This document shows positions 11,460 to 26,600 of a stretch of 64,000 nt of DNA, one piece after another. The stretch covers positions 8,253,431 to 8,317,430 of the forward strand of contig OX463784.1 of the NCBI GenBank assembly GCA_949825025.1, in the 5' to 3' direction. Source of the stretch: Siphlonurus alternatus (Eukaryota; Arthropoda; Insecta; Ephemeroptera; Siphlonuridae). The stretch's first letter is position 1; every line of letters starts with the position of its first letter. The notes under the pieces were generated by a model. It ran no database searches. It saw only the letters and a program-made list of their open reading frames with translations, and was not told the DNA's origin. The position numbers were made by a program, and so were the translations under genes.

Positions 11460-13982
11460 GGTATCCGGAAAACTCGGTGCAGGAAAACTCGGTGCAGGAA
11501 AACTCGGTGCAATTTCAACAAGCTAGGAAAACTCGGTGCACGGTAAACTCGGAGCACGGAAAACTGGGAGCACCGCTAGGAAAACTCGGAGCATCGCATA
11601 TATTGCAAGATCCCTATACTAGTATATGGATTTTAGAATATGTATATTAGCATAAAAATAATAAAATATAACAAAAATCGAACACATGTAATTTTCTTGT
11701 TGCCTTCATACAAAAAAATTATTGGAGGGCTTCAATACTATGAATATCACTAATTCTATATTAAATTATATAATACTATTTATAAATAATTCAAATAATT
11801 TCATTATTTAATTAATATTTATTGTAAATAAAGGAAAAATTTAAGTGCTTTCATAGAAGGAACAGCGGTACAGCAATTTTTTGTCCATAATGTCCATATA
11901 ACTTTATGAGAACAATTACATTCTTATATCAATTTTTATTTGTTATATGACATTATATATATTATCATACACACATTGAAAAAAAAATCTAATATTACAT
12001 ATTGCATAAATGTGAAGAAATATATTTTTATTTAATTAAAGGGAAAGGAAAATAAATACGGGGCATTTAGGGCTCGATAATTTAAGACCAGAAATTTTGG
12101 GTCTAAAAAGCATGCATAAAATCGGGCTTTAAATTATCGAGCCCTAAATGTGGCCTTAGGACTTTGTGAATGCCTCTTAATATGTTTTATACATGATGAC
12201 GATTAATCATTATATATATTTTATATATAAATATAATATACATGCAATGCTGAAAAATAGGGAATGGTAATAAATTGTAATAATATTGAAATACTTTCAA
12301 CCGAACATTATTTTATGGCGTTCAAACGTTGTCAACAAGTTTCTTTACTACCTAGATTGAAAAAAACAGGTAGCAGGTAAGGTAATTAGTGCACGTGCAC
12401 TTGAACAATGGGGCGAGGCGCAGCCCAATAACTTTCATGGGCTAAGGGTCACCCAGCCTATGACTATGTGGAGGGTGTGGCCCACAACATCTCCTACTAG
12501 GCACCTAGTACTGACCCCTCCCCTCTCCCCTCATTTCCAGCTATGGTGTGGATTTTGTTTCTATTTATAGCTTTGCATTTAATTATATAGATTCCAATAA
12601 GATATAATAATGTATTATTTTGTACCATTTAAGCATCAATTTTTAAGTAGACGAACATTATTTCCTATGTGATATTTTAGCTTATGCGTGATCAATGTAT
12701 ATAACAGTATGTTTATATAAAATAAAACACTTTTATTGTGAAATTTTTTTCCGTATTATTGCGTTAATTAGTATATAATACAATACCTATACCAGTTTTA
12801 AAATTTATAATTTAAAAAAGTATGCATGAATTTAGTTAAGAATTTAAAAGTAAATTTATAGCAGCACATCATATGTAAACATTTTTAAAAAAGTATTTAA
12901 TTTATGTGAAAATGCATTTTGTTGAACCTAATATATTTACATATAAATTTATATGCAATGCAAATTTATTTTAATTAAAAATTAGATAAAAGAATAAAAT
13001 ATCTATATAGATGAATTACGGCTCAAGGCAGCAAAATATTATGTTAAAGTTAAATAAGAATTGGTAAGAATAAGAATTGTATAATCACAGATGCAACTAT
13101 TCTACTTCATTGCATGCACATGCAGCTACGCTACAGATTTATATATAAAAAAAATTAAAAAAAAAATAAAATAAAAATATATATAATATATAATATACAT
13201 ATTATATATATAAATAAATAAATAAATAAAAAATAGAAAGGTATCAAGTAAAGTTTCAAGAGATACATTGCATATATATAATATATAGCAAAAAATTTCA
13301 ACTGTATGTTGTTTTAAAAGGGTTATTGTCACTAATTTTAGGAGATGGTGAATCACTCTGAAAATTATAGTAAACCTTCCTTACATTATAACATAAATAT
13401 TCAGCAAAAAGAAAAAAAAAATAAGCAAAAGTCAATCTAGTTTTTGAGATATTCAGGATATAAATAATGAGAATATCATTGGAAATCTGGCGGTCATTTT
13501 CAAATCAAGTCAAATCAGCATCTTTTTCAACTAAAAACCATCTCAAAAACTGGACTAAATAATTACTTTCTTTACTTCAGAAAGTGAACAGTCATTTTGT
13601 TATCTATGTTCTGATCTAAATTTTATAATTTTTTACCATCAAAAAATAATTACAATTCTTAAAAAATTATCATGGCAAATACACAATTTATAAATATTTA
13701 TAAGCCCTAGAGAACAATTATTAAGGATAAATTACGATATAGTGATGCTCCTCATAGTATTTAATTAAGTCCCCTGTAACTTTTGTGTTTGGAGGCGACA
13801 ATATAGCTGGTTATGTATAATAAATACGATATTTTATAATATATGCGATGCTCCGAGTTTTCCTAGCGGTGCTCCCAGTTTTCCGTGCTCCGAGTTTACC
13901 GTGCACCGAGTTTTCCTAGCTTGTTGAAATTGCACCGAGTTTTCCTGCACCGAGTTTTCCTGCACCGAGTTTTCCTACAATC
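11460..13982 (-). mobile_element. Foldback element B (inverted, uninterrupted copy)
   Basis: 2523 bp, starting GGTATCC and ending CCTACAATC, the reverse complement of the ends of A and C. Flanked by a perfect 9-bp duplication CAGCATCCA (11451-11459 and 13983-13991). It lacks both nested insertions found in A and C, so it shows the ancestral interior. Confidence 0.85.
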
Positions 13983-14991
13983 CAGCATCCATGATGACAT
14001 CAACAATCCTTTGTCCTCCCATTTACTTACAAAAAAAGATTGGGCGCACGTAAGATCCTATACGGAGCAATTTTTCGATCGCTTATTGTTAACCCTCTAA
14101 ATAAGTTATGTTTGCAAATTTAAAATTACGTATTTTGGCACTAACCTTTTACGTTTGCTGCTATAAAAATTTTATTATTTGCCTCGGGTCAGTTTAATTA
14201 AAGAGCATCTAAAGAATTTCGCGGTAGTAGTGTTTTGACTTCGAGCCGAAAAAACGTGCGCAGAAGGGTTGCGCGCCGATGCGCGGTGGTTGTAGCAGGA
14301 GTCAAAATTAGCAAACGAACATGGCGACTATATAATTTTTCTGATGGATACTTACCAAATTATCGTACATATTTAGTGATCTAGTGTGTTGATTATTATA
14401 ATATTAATAACACAAATTTGAGGAGATGGTAAATAAAAATTACTAGAAATTAGTCAAATCAGAGTATTTTATTAATTCATACCTCGCATGTTCTCAAATT
14501 CATCGTAATAATATATATATAAGGTATTTAGAAATAATTTTAAGAAATTTGAAATATGCATAAAATTAATAAATTATAATAAACAAGAAACCAACTAAGC
14601 AATAATTATTATTAAACTCCCTACAGCTAGTATTTTATAGCTTTTCATTAGTTTCATTCGATTAATTTAAAATCTGAGTCACAGATATAAGAAAAAAAAG
14701 CTGGAATCAATTTTTACTACAAAAAGGTATCAGAAAGTCTTACTGTAATAGTAATTTGTATGTTTTAAATTATTTGAAAAAAAAAAAAATGAAACCAGAA
14801 ACCCCCTAAACTTGGCTTCACTATTTTTTTAAAGGACAAAGGTATTTTTTCTGCAATCAAATTTCTGAAGATCAAGGAGTCCCCAAAGAAGATAGTGAGC
14901 CCTCAGGTTAGTCTGCAAAGATTGCCAGTACCCTGATGCAGTTTATTAATTTAAAGACTTTAAAATATTTCTGTATAAATTCCAAGTGCAG
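13983..14991. other. Intergenic stretch with a GC-rich island
   Basis: Mostly AT-rich. About 14210-14330 is GC-rich, contains GCGCGCCGATGCGCGG and an ATGGCGAC, and could be the promoter or first exon of a small gene ending at 15174. No convincing joined frame was found. Confidence 0.3.
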
Positions 14992-15174
14992 AAAAACCAA
15001 AGAAAACCACTGACTCGAAGAACAAAGGAATCTGACCCTGAAGGTGACAGTCAGGTAGTCGCGCGGCGCTCGGGGGCTACCTTTGTCGGCGGCCGCCAAG
15101 TCTTGGACGTGACACCTGCAGAGAGAGTCAACGCTGGAAATGTACGGAGATTGGCAACCACGCTTGCTGCCTGA
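14992..15174 (+). CDS. Candidate terminal exon of an unrecognised small gene
   Basis: After an acceptor-like GTGCAG, a GC-rich frame of 60 codons runs to TGA at 15172-15174. It is basic (RKPLTRRTK), then has a Gly/Val-rich part and ends VRRLATTLAA. Base composition stands out sharply from the AT-rich flanks, which is why I think it coding. I do not recognise the product, and the upstream exon is not identified. The opposite strand is also open and is the alternative. Confidence 0.35.
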   Translation, partial: KNQRKPLTRRTKESDPEGDSQVVARRSGATFVGGRQVLDVTPAERVNAGNVRRLATTLAA

Positions 15175-15231
15175 AACTTGCAGCACTGATTTTGTTTTGT
15201 ATTTTTGCTATTATAAAATAAGATATAGTGG

Positions 15232-15370
15232 GTGTATGGCGCAGTGCGCTTGACCGGGTCTCGTCAGATCACCGAAGTCAAGCAACGCCGAGTATGGTTA
15301 GTAGTTGGATGGGTGACCATTTTCATCAAAAACAACGTTTCACACCCAGGGGTAAATCGTTGCGCTTTTC

Positions 15371-15374
<4 letters not shown>
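15232..15374 (+). mobile_element. SINE with 5S rRNA-derived head (3' truncated)
   Basis: Contains GATCACCGAAGTCAAGCA and TTGGATGGGTGACC, the internal promoter region of 5S rRNA, preceded by a diverged 5S 5' part. It continues into the SINE body (GGGGTAAATCG...TTTTCCACTAT) and is cut by a TA microsatellite. Other copies: 15815-16140, 36288-36690, 41160-41520, 54266-54676, 59991-60160 and 60838-60970. Confidence 0.8.

Positions 15375-15432
<58 letters not shown>
15375..15432. repeat. (TA)n microsatellite
   Basis: Uninterrupted TA dinucleotides. The YIYIYI ORFs over it are artefacts. Confidence 0.95.
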
Positions 15433-15435
<3 letters not shown>

Positions 15436-15814
15436 ACCCTGTATACTGTATTATCTATACATAGAACAATAAACAATTGACAGAAGGAAATTTTATGACT
15501 GTCCTTTTATAATATATCGATGAAAAACACAAAAATATATTTTTAAAGAGAAATATTTTTTTCAAGGAACAAAGATCCTTTCATCAACTAAAACTTGGCA
15601 TTTCAAGAAACTTTTATGGCCCTAAATATACGATACTCTCTACGCAGTTTGGCGGTCTGTGTCATGTCTCTCAGTCCCTAGCAAATTTTTTTAGAACTTC
15701 ATTCATGCCATAAAATATAGAAAAAAATGTCAAGCATATGATTACAAATGTTTATAGCCATCTTTAATTATAAAAAAATTATTTATATTATTCAATAACC
15801 CAATAATTACATTA

Positions 15815-16140
15815 ACAAAAACCACGTTTCCCACCCATGCAGGGGTAAATCGCTGCGCTTTTCCACTATAATATGTGGTTCCCCTGGCTTTGGACATTGC
15901 ACTTCCGGTTCATTGATAAAAGCTGTAGCGTCCATCCTAGCTGAGGTTTCCACGTTTCCCTCAGCCGCAGGCAAATGCCGGGATGGATTTGCAAGGCCGT
16001 GGCCGCCCCCGTTCCGGAAGAGCCCGCGAAACGTTTAAGTTATAGGGTTTCGGAAGGTTCGGGGTTTCAAAGTAGTATGTAAATATAGTAAATAGAAGTA
16101 CCCAATTCGGTTTGATTAAAAAATAAAAAATAACTTTATA
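15815..16140 (+). mobile_element. SINE body and tail (5S-SINE subfamily 2)
   Basis: Starts in the body (ACGTTTCCCACCC, GGGGTAAATCGCTGCG) and runs through GGCCGTGGCCGCCCCCG to the tail GGGGTTTCAAAGTAGTATG. It matches 41160-41520 (minus) and 59991-60160. Confidence 0.75.
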
Positions 16141-17039
16141 AACTATGAATGTCCGAACTTTATTGTAACAAAAATACCTACATCAGCATATGCGTGCATT
16201 CATACAGTAATTTTATTATACAGTATTATTAATTATAGTAATAATAATAATTATATCATATATTTCGTAATTTGATGAAGGGTGTTATTTTAGTCGCTTG
16301 ATTGGTTGATATTTAGGGGTAATTCACAGATTTTGGTCATGTACGGCCCCGGTAAGCGGACCAAATACCCCCGGACGAAATACCCCCGGACGAAATATCC
16401 CCGCCCGGACCGGACGAAATACCCCCGGACGAAATACCCCCGGACGAAATATCCCCGGACGAAATACCCCCGGACGAAATACCCCCTTGTAAGTGGAGAG
16501 GGGCGGGTGACCGACGCGGGAGGGGAAGTTGACTTTGTTTATAAAGTCTGTTTTTCTGTCGTTTGTCTGACGTCACGCGCGTCGTATTAAAGAAGGAAGT
16601 TAGTAACGTAGGCCAAAATACATTATGCATTAATTTATCATATCATTCATATCGAATTAAAATTAATGTGTAATATATTTTGATACGATACATTTTATGC
16701 ATGTTAATTATTATAGTGTTTATTGCATTTTTTTTTAGTTTTTTTTAACTAAAAATTTTCAAAATCGTCCCTATATAATTTTTTAACTTTAAAAAAAAAC
16801 TGAAGTAAATTTTTTTTAGTGTCATTTTTTAATTCTGATTTGATTGGTATAGGTCTAAAAATGCAATATTTTTTATTGTTTTTGGTCCCCCGGTGCTATA
16901 GGTGCCGTGAACACTTTACGTAGCATGTGTACCCCTCCTGAAGAAACTTAATTTTCTTGTTGTTCTATTTATTTCCTTATTTATTCCTTCCTTTTCTATT
17001 TATATATGTTGGCACCAAAGCCCGAATTCAATGCGCACA

Positions 17040-18415
<1,376 letters not shown>

Positions 18416-19186
18416 TCTTTAAAATAATAGTAATTAAGAATAGTTATTATACGTTATTACGGTTTAACTTGCAATTAATAAATAATTTTATGTAATTTTG
18501 ACTCTATATTACATAATTATATACTCATGCTATATAACTTATAATTAACTGAGAAAAAGTTGTGCTTATGGAAAACTTAGACAGGCATCTTTTTGTTCCG
18601 CTTTCATGCCATGGTAGTTACAATAGAGAACCTCAAGTTAGAAACATAATATTTTTTAGGAATTAAATTTTCAAATGTTTTTAAGAGACATATGAATCGT
18701 TTAAAAACCTTCAAAATCTTGCTGCAAAACGCTGAGACAATTTATAATTGCCGCACAATCAAAGTAAGCACAGCATACAAAAATCTTTTGTTTGCGGCAC
18801 AATTTTGAGTATGTTTTGGTATAATAAAATTAGAGACGCAATTTGAGATCTTGATACGGCATTAACTATAAATATACTTTGAATATTATTTGATAATATA
18901 TATATATTATATTTGTTGTGAAAAATGGCGTTACTAACTTCCTTCTTTAATACGACGCGCGTGACGTCAGACAAACGACAGAAAAACAGACTTTATAAAC
19001 AAAGTCAACTTCCCCTCCCGCGTCGGTCACCCGCCCCTCTCCACTTACAAGGGGGTATTTCGTCCGGGGGTATTTCGTCCGGGGGTATTTCGTCCGGGGA
19101 TATTTCGTCCGGGGGTATTTCGTCCGGTCCGGGCGGGGATATTTCGTCCGGGGGTATTTCGTCCGGGGGTATTTGGTCCGTGATTC

Positions 19187-19649
19187 ACGGCCCCATATAT
19201 AGCTTAGTGTTATTGAAAAACAGTATCGGGTATTCGGGTCATGGTTGCAGAAATCATGATAAATAAGTGAAAATACAGGGAAGTGTGGAAACTTTGGAAT
19301 ATAGACAGATATTTCTTCTGTGTTCCGCACATAAATTTTTACACGTATTTTAATAATATTAAAAAAAAATCAGTAGTTCATTTTGATTAAATTCTCTATC
19401 TAAATGTAATTAACAATTTTACATTTATTATTGTTTTCCATGCTTTTTTTAATTGATTTCACTGTGTGATGGTAAAATTACACATTTTAAATTATAAAAC
19501 ATTTTACAAGTAATTATTAAAAATATATACCATAAAATATTTATAATAAGTAATTTTAAAATAATTAAAATTTTAATTTAAAAGATATAAAATAAATTTG
19601 TTTTTTTATTATACTTTTCAAAATAAAATTTAATAAAATTCAATTTTGA
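19187..19649. other. AT-rich intergenic sequence
   Basis: Starts with the right target duplication of element D; otherwise nothing recognised. Confidence 0.5.
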
Positions 19650-20051
19650 CCGTGGGTAAGATAACACGAACAATCAATTGTTGATAGTCCCATTTGATTA
19701 ACATGTAAACCTTAGCAACTTCATAATAATTCTGATTTTTTTTTTTTGAGAGACAGTTCTAAGCACCAAAGAAATGTGGAAAAAATTTCAAAACAATCGG
19801 ACGATTCAATTTTATTAAATGAATTTTTTAAATTTTCAGTATAGGGCTTTCCCATCATTGAGATCTAATCTAAGAAATTAATTTAAAAAAATTGGATCGT
19901 CCGATTGTTTTGAAATTTTTTCCATATTTTTTTGGTGCCATGCAAGAACTGTCTCTCAAAAAAAAATCAGAATCATTATGAGGTTGCTAAGGTTTACATG
20001 TTAATCAAATGTGACTACAACAATCGATTGTTCGTGTTATCTTACCCTTAA
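19650..20051. mobile_element. TTAA-type palindromic MITE (GGGTAAGATAACACG family)
   Basis: Arms GGGTAAGATAACACGAACAA and CATTTGATTAACATGTAAAC, ending CTTACCCTTAA. The left TTAA has decayed. Sister copies: 31008-31455, 33106-33505, 39968-40363. Confidence 0.75.
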
Positions 20052-20319
20052 ATTTAATTGAAAAATGAAACAGTGGTCTAATTCGACCATTGATTGTAAA
20101 TTATAAGTGTAAGTCAATTTCATTCTGTACCGAATTTAATATAAACTATTTCTTCCTATCTTTTATATTATACTCTAAAATAAGTGCAATATTATATTAT
20201 ATATTTTGTAAGCATTGGCATTGGTAACGAAATTGTATTATTAATATTATAATTCTTTAAAAATATGATTTTATACGATAAACTATAAAAGAATGAAACT
20301 TTTTTTTTCCCATTCAAAG

Positions 20320-20640
20320 TAGCAAATTTCTCGACATCCCCACCCATTTTAATTCCAATGATCGCCGCCTTAACGTCTTGGCGCTAGTGTCAAAGGGTTG
20401 AAAAGGAACCTGGAGGGGAAGGTCAAGGAAGGGATGATAAAACGCAACCTCATTGGTTCAAAACTGGAGGGGAGGGAGCACTCCCGCTCTCTGCTTCATC
20501 TCCAGGACCGCAGCAGAAATTAGTTTAATTAGTTAATTTATTCTTATTGATTTATTTGTACTTCGATCATTGACTTCTTCACTGCAACCTGATTGTTGTC
20601 ATATTTCGTGCGATTTATCACTTTGTTGTCCCCTCCAGAG
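20320..20640 (+). promoter_or_regulatory. Probable promoter and 5' UTR of the Sox-type gene
   Basis: GC-rich compared with its flanks and directly upstream of the start codon. Holds an ATTGG (inverted CCAAT) at about 20453 and G-rich runs (CTGGAGGGGAGGGAG). No TATA box placement is claimed. Confidence 0.45.
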
Positions 20641-20682
20641 ATGTCGATTGCAACAAGAGTAAAACGAGAGGACTTCTTGGAC
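20641..20682 (+). CDS. Sox-type gene exon 1 (14 codons)
   Basis: ATG then MSIATRVKREDFLD, ending at a strong donor GAC/GTAAGT in phase 0. VKRE is itself a sumoylation consensus. The join to the HMG-box exon is inferred from phase, spacing and the absence of any other start in the region. Confidence 0.6.
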
Positions 20683-23600
20683 GTAAGTTTTTAATTAATT
20701 AATCTATTAATTAATATAATTTTTAGTTTATTAATTTTTATTTTAAAATACTTGACATGGTTCCACACTCTTATTTAACCAAAAGTTTGAAGATTTTGAT
20801 AACTACAAGACATGGCTTGTTTATAATTGATTAAAAATTCAAATTAATTGTGATGTTTAAATTAATTAATATTATAATTTAAGTGATCTATGTATAATTT
20901 ATATTAAACTGAATCGACTATTGAATATATATTTTTTTAAAATACTTAATTTTTCTAATTTTTAATTAAGTAATCAGCTGTCACAACATTAGATTATTAT
21001 TGGGCCTCTAGCTATCAATCAATAATTACATGTTTTTCATTATGCAGTGCATGTTTTCATTTTTATTGTCAATTTGTGAAATTTAATGCAGTGTTAATTA
21101 CATATTCTTAATAAAAAAATGTGTCAAATATTATTAAAAATTCACGGCTTTACGGTTACTAACGTTGATTGCGTGTACATTTTCCTTAAATATTGAACTG
21201 TGGAAATACGTAAATAAGTCAATAAACAAGAACTCCCATTAATACATAATTATAGTATATTTTGTATATGCAGTCTAAAAAGTATTGGTTTTTGTTTTAT
21301 TAAAATTGAAAACAAATCCTGTCGTCTACACGCCGTGTATATAATTAATAACAGCTTAATTATAATTTTAATTAAGTGTATGGTTTATTTGCACCTTCAC
21401 TATTACATTATACTGCATGATTGTAGGAAAACTCGGTGCAGGAAAACTCGGTGCAGGAAAACTCGGTGCAATTTCAACAAGCTAGGAAAACTCGGTGCAC
21501 GGTAAACTCGGAGCACGGAAAACTGGGAGCACCGCTAGGAGAACTCGGAGCATCGCATATATTATAAAATATCGTATATATTATACAGTATATAACCAGC
21601 TATATTGTCGCCTCCAAACACAAAAGTTACAGGGGACTTAATTAAATACTATGAGGAGCATCACTATATCGTAATTTATCCTTAATAATTGTTCTCTAGG
21701 GCTTATAAATATTTTTATAAATTGTGTATTTGCCATGATAATTTTTTAAGAATTGTAATTATTTGTGTAATTATTTTTTTATGGTAAAAAATTATAAAAT
21801 TTAGATAAGAACATAGATAACAAAATGACTGTTCACTTTCTGAAGTAAAGAAAGTAATTATTTAGTCCAGTTTTTGAGATGGTAATTTTTTTAGTTGAAA
21901 AAGATGCTGATTTGACTTGATTTGAAAATGGCCGCCAGATTTCCAATGATATTCTCATTATTTATATCCTGAATATATCTCAAAAACTAGATTGACTTTT
22001 GCTTCATTTTTTTTTTCTTTTTGCTGAATATTTATGTTATAATGTAAGGAAGGTTTACTATAATTTTCAGAGTGATTCACCATCTCCTAAAATTAGTGCC
22101 CTTTTAAAACAACATACAGTTGAAATTTTTTGCTATATATTATATATATGTAATGTATCTCTTGAAACTTTACTTGATATCTTTCTATTTTTTATTTATT
22201 TATTTATATATATATAATATGTATATTGTATATTATATATATATTTTTATTTTTATTTTTTTTTTAATTTTTTTTATATATAAAGCTGATGTGCATGCAA
22301 TGAAGTAGAATAGTTGCATCTGTGATTATACAATTCTTATTCTTACCAATTCTTATTTAACTTTAACATAATATTTTGCTGCCTTGAGCCGTAATTCATC
22401 TATATAGATATTTTATTCTTTTATCTAATTTTTAATTAAAATAAATTTGCATTGCATATAAATTTATATGTAAATATATTAAGTTCAACAAAATGCATTT
22501 TCACATAAATTAAATACTTTTTAAAAATGTTTACATATGATGTGCTGCTATAAATTTACTTTTAAATTCTTAACTAAATTCATGCATACTTTTCTAAATA
22601 ATAAATTTTACAACTGGTATAGGTATTGTATTATATACTAATTAACGCAATAATGCGGAAAAAAAATTTTCACAATAAATGTGTTTTATTTTATATAAAC
22701 ATACTGTTATTTACATTGATCACATAAGCTAAAATATCACATAGGAAATAATGTTCGTCTACTTAAAAATTGATGCTTAAATTGTACAAAATAATACATA
22801 ATTATCTTATTGGAATCTATATAATTAAATGCAAAGCTATAAATAGAAACAAAATCCACACCATAGCCGGAAATGAGGGGAAAGGAGAGGGGTCAGTACT
22901 AGGTGCCTAGTAGGAGATGTTGTGGGCCACACCATAGCCCTCTGGTGGAAGGCCAAGACCTGACCGCGCCCACTTTTCAATAGCCGTCCTACTGAGCAGC
23001 AGGTTTGCGTGTAATCAAATGGGAGAGGATACTTCACTTTGGTCGCGGTTTACGACAATTGCGCTGTGTGCTAGAGTTTTGAAAATGTAACTAGTTTAAC
23101 TCTAATATAGTCTAATCTTGCGTAACAACCTTCTTTTTCACGCAAAACCAATATTAATACACTCTAATTAATCTTTTATGAACCCGACTTCTGTTACATC
23201 TGCGCATGCGCGAAGCCGCGAAGGAAAAAGTCAGTTTACTGGCGATGACGTCATATAAACATTGAAAGCCTTTCTTCATAGCGAGTGACTTTCACTGTAC
23301 TTAATTGCAATTTCTTTACTTTGTATATCAAGTAAAGTTATACTACATCGAAAATAATGTATGAAAGTTGATGCAAGTACTTTTTTGTATTTTCAATATT
23401 CCGTGACGTCATGATACATATCCAAAGCTTGGAAGATATAACCCAAGTTCCCGCCCTGACTTTACCGTAATATTTCTCAGGTAGTATAATATTTATCAAC
23501 TAAATAAAATAATCAGCACGCAGGAGACTACATTAAAGTATTATCGCACTACAAGATACCTTTAATAATATCCGGTAAATATTTTTAAAAAAATATTTCC

Positions 23601-26600
23601 TCCCCATTACTTTGCGTGTTATTTTTTAAATTTCAGACGGCTAATATCTTGACAGTTGACGATCGCCCCTGCTGGTCTTGGCCTTCCACCAGAGGGCTAT
23701 GGCCACACCCTCCACATAGTCATAGGCTGGGTGACCCTTAGCCCATGAAAGTTATTGGGCTGCGCCTCGCCCCATTGTTCAAGTGCACGTGCCGCACGTG
23801 CACTAATTACCTTACCTGCTACCTGTTTTTTTCAATCCAGGTAGTAAAGAAACTTGTTGACAACGTTTGAACGCCATAAAATAATGTACGGTTGAAAGTA
23901 TTTCAATATTATTACAATTTATTACCATTCCCTATTTTTCAGCATTGCATGTATAATATTATATTATATAAAATATATATAATGATTAATCGTCATCATG
24001 TATAAAACATATTAAGAGGCATTCACAAAGTCCTAAGACCACATTTAGGGCTCGATAATTTAAAGCCCGATTTTATGCATTCTCTTTAGACCCAAAATTT
24101 CTGGTCTTAAATTATCGAGCCCTAAATGTGGTCTTAAGACTTTGTGAATGCCCCGTATTTATTTTCCTTTCCCTTTAATTAAATAAAAATATATTTCTTC
24201 ACATTTATGCAATATGTAATATTAGATTTTTTTTTCAATGTGTTAATGATAATATATATAATGTCATATAACAAATAAAAATAAAAATTGATATAAGAAT
24301 GTAATTGTTCTCATAAAGTTATATGGACATTATGGACAAAAAATTGCTGTACCGCTGTTCCTTCTATGAAAGCACTTAAATTTTTCCTTTATTTACAATA
24401 AATATTAATTAAATAATGAAATTATTTGAATTATTTATAAATAGTATTTATATAATTTAATATAGAAGTAGTGATATTCATAGTATTTAAGCCCTCCAAT
24501 AATTTTTTTGTATGAAGGCAACAAGACAATTACATGTGTTCGATTTTTGTTATATTTTATTATTTTTATGCTAATATACATATTCCAAAATCCATATACT
24601 AGTATAGGGATCTTGCAATATATGCGATGCTCCGAGTTTTCCTAGCGGTGCTCCCAGTTTTCCGTGCTCCGAGTTTACCGTGCACCGAGTTTTCCTAGCT
24701 TGTTGAAATTGCACCGAGTTTTCCTGCACCGAGTTTTCCTGCACCGAGTTTTCCGGATACCATACTGCATTGTTCTATAAGCAATCAATGCCTCGTTCTC
24801 CTATATATATACCATAGTCTATACACAAGTTGCATAAACATAATACATACGATCGAATTCTAATATCTGTTATCTCAATCAAGTACTTTCAAATTTAATT
24901 TAATTTATTGCATATCAATTTAAATAAAAAATTCAATTATTTTAAAATTATAGTTTAATAAATTTGAAATACATTAAATTAAATAATGTTGGCAAATAAA
25001 AGTATTAAAAACAAATATGAACTATGGTTAATCGTATTTAATTATGCATAAGTGAAAATTTGTATTGCGTTCTTGAGTTTAGTATGATTTTCCGTCAATT
25101 TGTTTAATTTTGAAAATACAGCACTTTTAAATTTAAAGTATTTTAAAAAAAAATAATAAAAATGTAACTTACTTGTAAAAATTATGTCAACATCTGGTGG
25201 GGTGAGGAGGGGGGGGGGTCAAAACTGAAAATTATGCATATTATCTTTTCGTAAAATTTTCAAAAGTAAAACAATAAATTATTTGTTTGTTGAAGTACGT
25301 ACGTACTTTAAAACTAAATTATAATATTATATTAATGAGTGAATAATATTAAAGAATTATCTTCATTACTTTATTTTATTTTTGTCTTCTGCTCGATGTT
25401 GGTAAACAAAGTATTGTTGTGTAATATCTGTCGCGTGAAGGGAAAAACATGGGACGGTTGTTGATTTAATGTTAACTTATGGAAAATGATCGTTAATTAT
25501 GAAGTTGACACCGTTGCCTAGCGCCAACAATGCCATTACGTTCTCTGCTCTGGTGGCAAAATTAGGCATTACGTCGTCCCACGTTTAACAATGAAAAAGG
25601 CTTCATGCGACAGACATTATAAACAATGGTTTGTTACAACCATTGCGAGTAGTAAGACTTTGGTAATTATTATAGTTATATAGTAATAACTGCGTTTTGT
25701 AGCGTCAACACTGTAAATATTTAAAAAATATATTATAGTATATTTATTGTAGATGTCATATTATGTAATTGCATGTAATCTTTATTCCAGTTTTTCATTA
25801 GGTAATACATAATTATATAAGTAAAACATTCAAAATAAATTACTATTGTACTATGTCTAATATCCCTACTGAAAAATCACATTTTTTTTTCTTGGTCGAT
25901 CATTTATAATATTCTGACACGTAGCCCCTGTAAATTATGCTACTTACATTACATGTCTGCTCAAAATGTTGCCTAATTTACAGGATGAATGATTTTTTTT
26001 CTTTTTTCTTTTTTTTTTTTTTTACTTAAACAATGTGAGAAACTTAATTACATTTCAATGCATTAACAGGGAATTAAAAATCTATTCATTTCAACAATAT
26101 ATGTTTAACTTTGGATCACTTCCATTTATTTAATGAATAAATGTTTAAGGATGAATCTCAGTAGGTTGATATCTCGCAATCGTACCGCCTGAATGCAACA
26201 AGACTTGCAGGGGACTTAGAACTCACCATCAATTATAGGTGACATAAATTTTGAAGCGAATCTGTCTTATCAGTTTTGTGAAAACTGAGGTAGAATTTAA
26301 CATTGGCCTTATGGATGGAAACTGGAAATGGAGCTGCTGTAAGAAAACTGCAAGACTGAATTTGCCCAAACCATAAGCAATTAAGTTTTAATTAGAACAT
26401 TATCGATTTTTTTAAATTTATTTCATTCGATTCGTTTGCAGGGACATATTCTTTGATTCCGAAGTAACTGAGATTAATCGTTAAACAAATTAAAATTTTA
26501 TTGATTATTCATAATATATAACATAATATTTAAAACTAGTAAATAATATTAAAATTATGTTTCTAATTTCAAAATTTAAAAATAAATTTAATAAATAATT

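Noticed and set aside
9930..11650. VQENSVQENS open frames on both strands
   Set aside because: Translation of AACTCGGTGC iterons in the arms of elements A and B.
15232..15330. Functional 5S rRNA gene
   Set aside because: The 5' part is diverged, the 3' half of 5S is missing and a SINE body follows.
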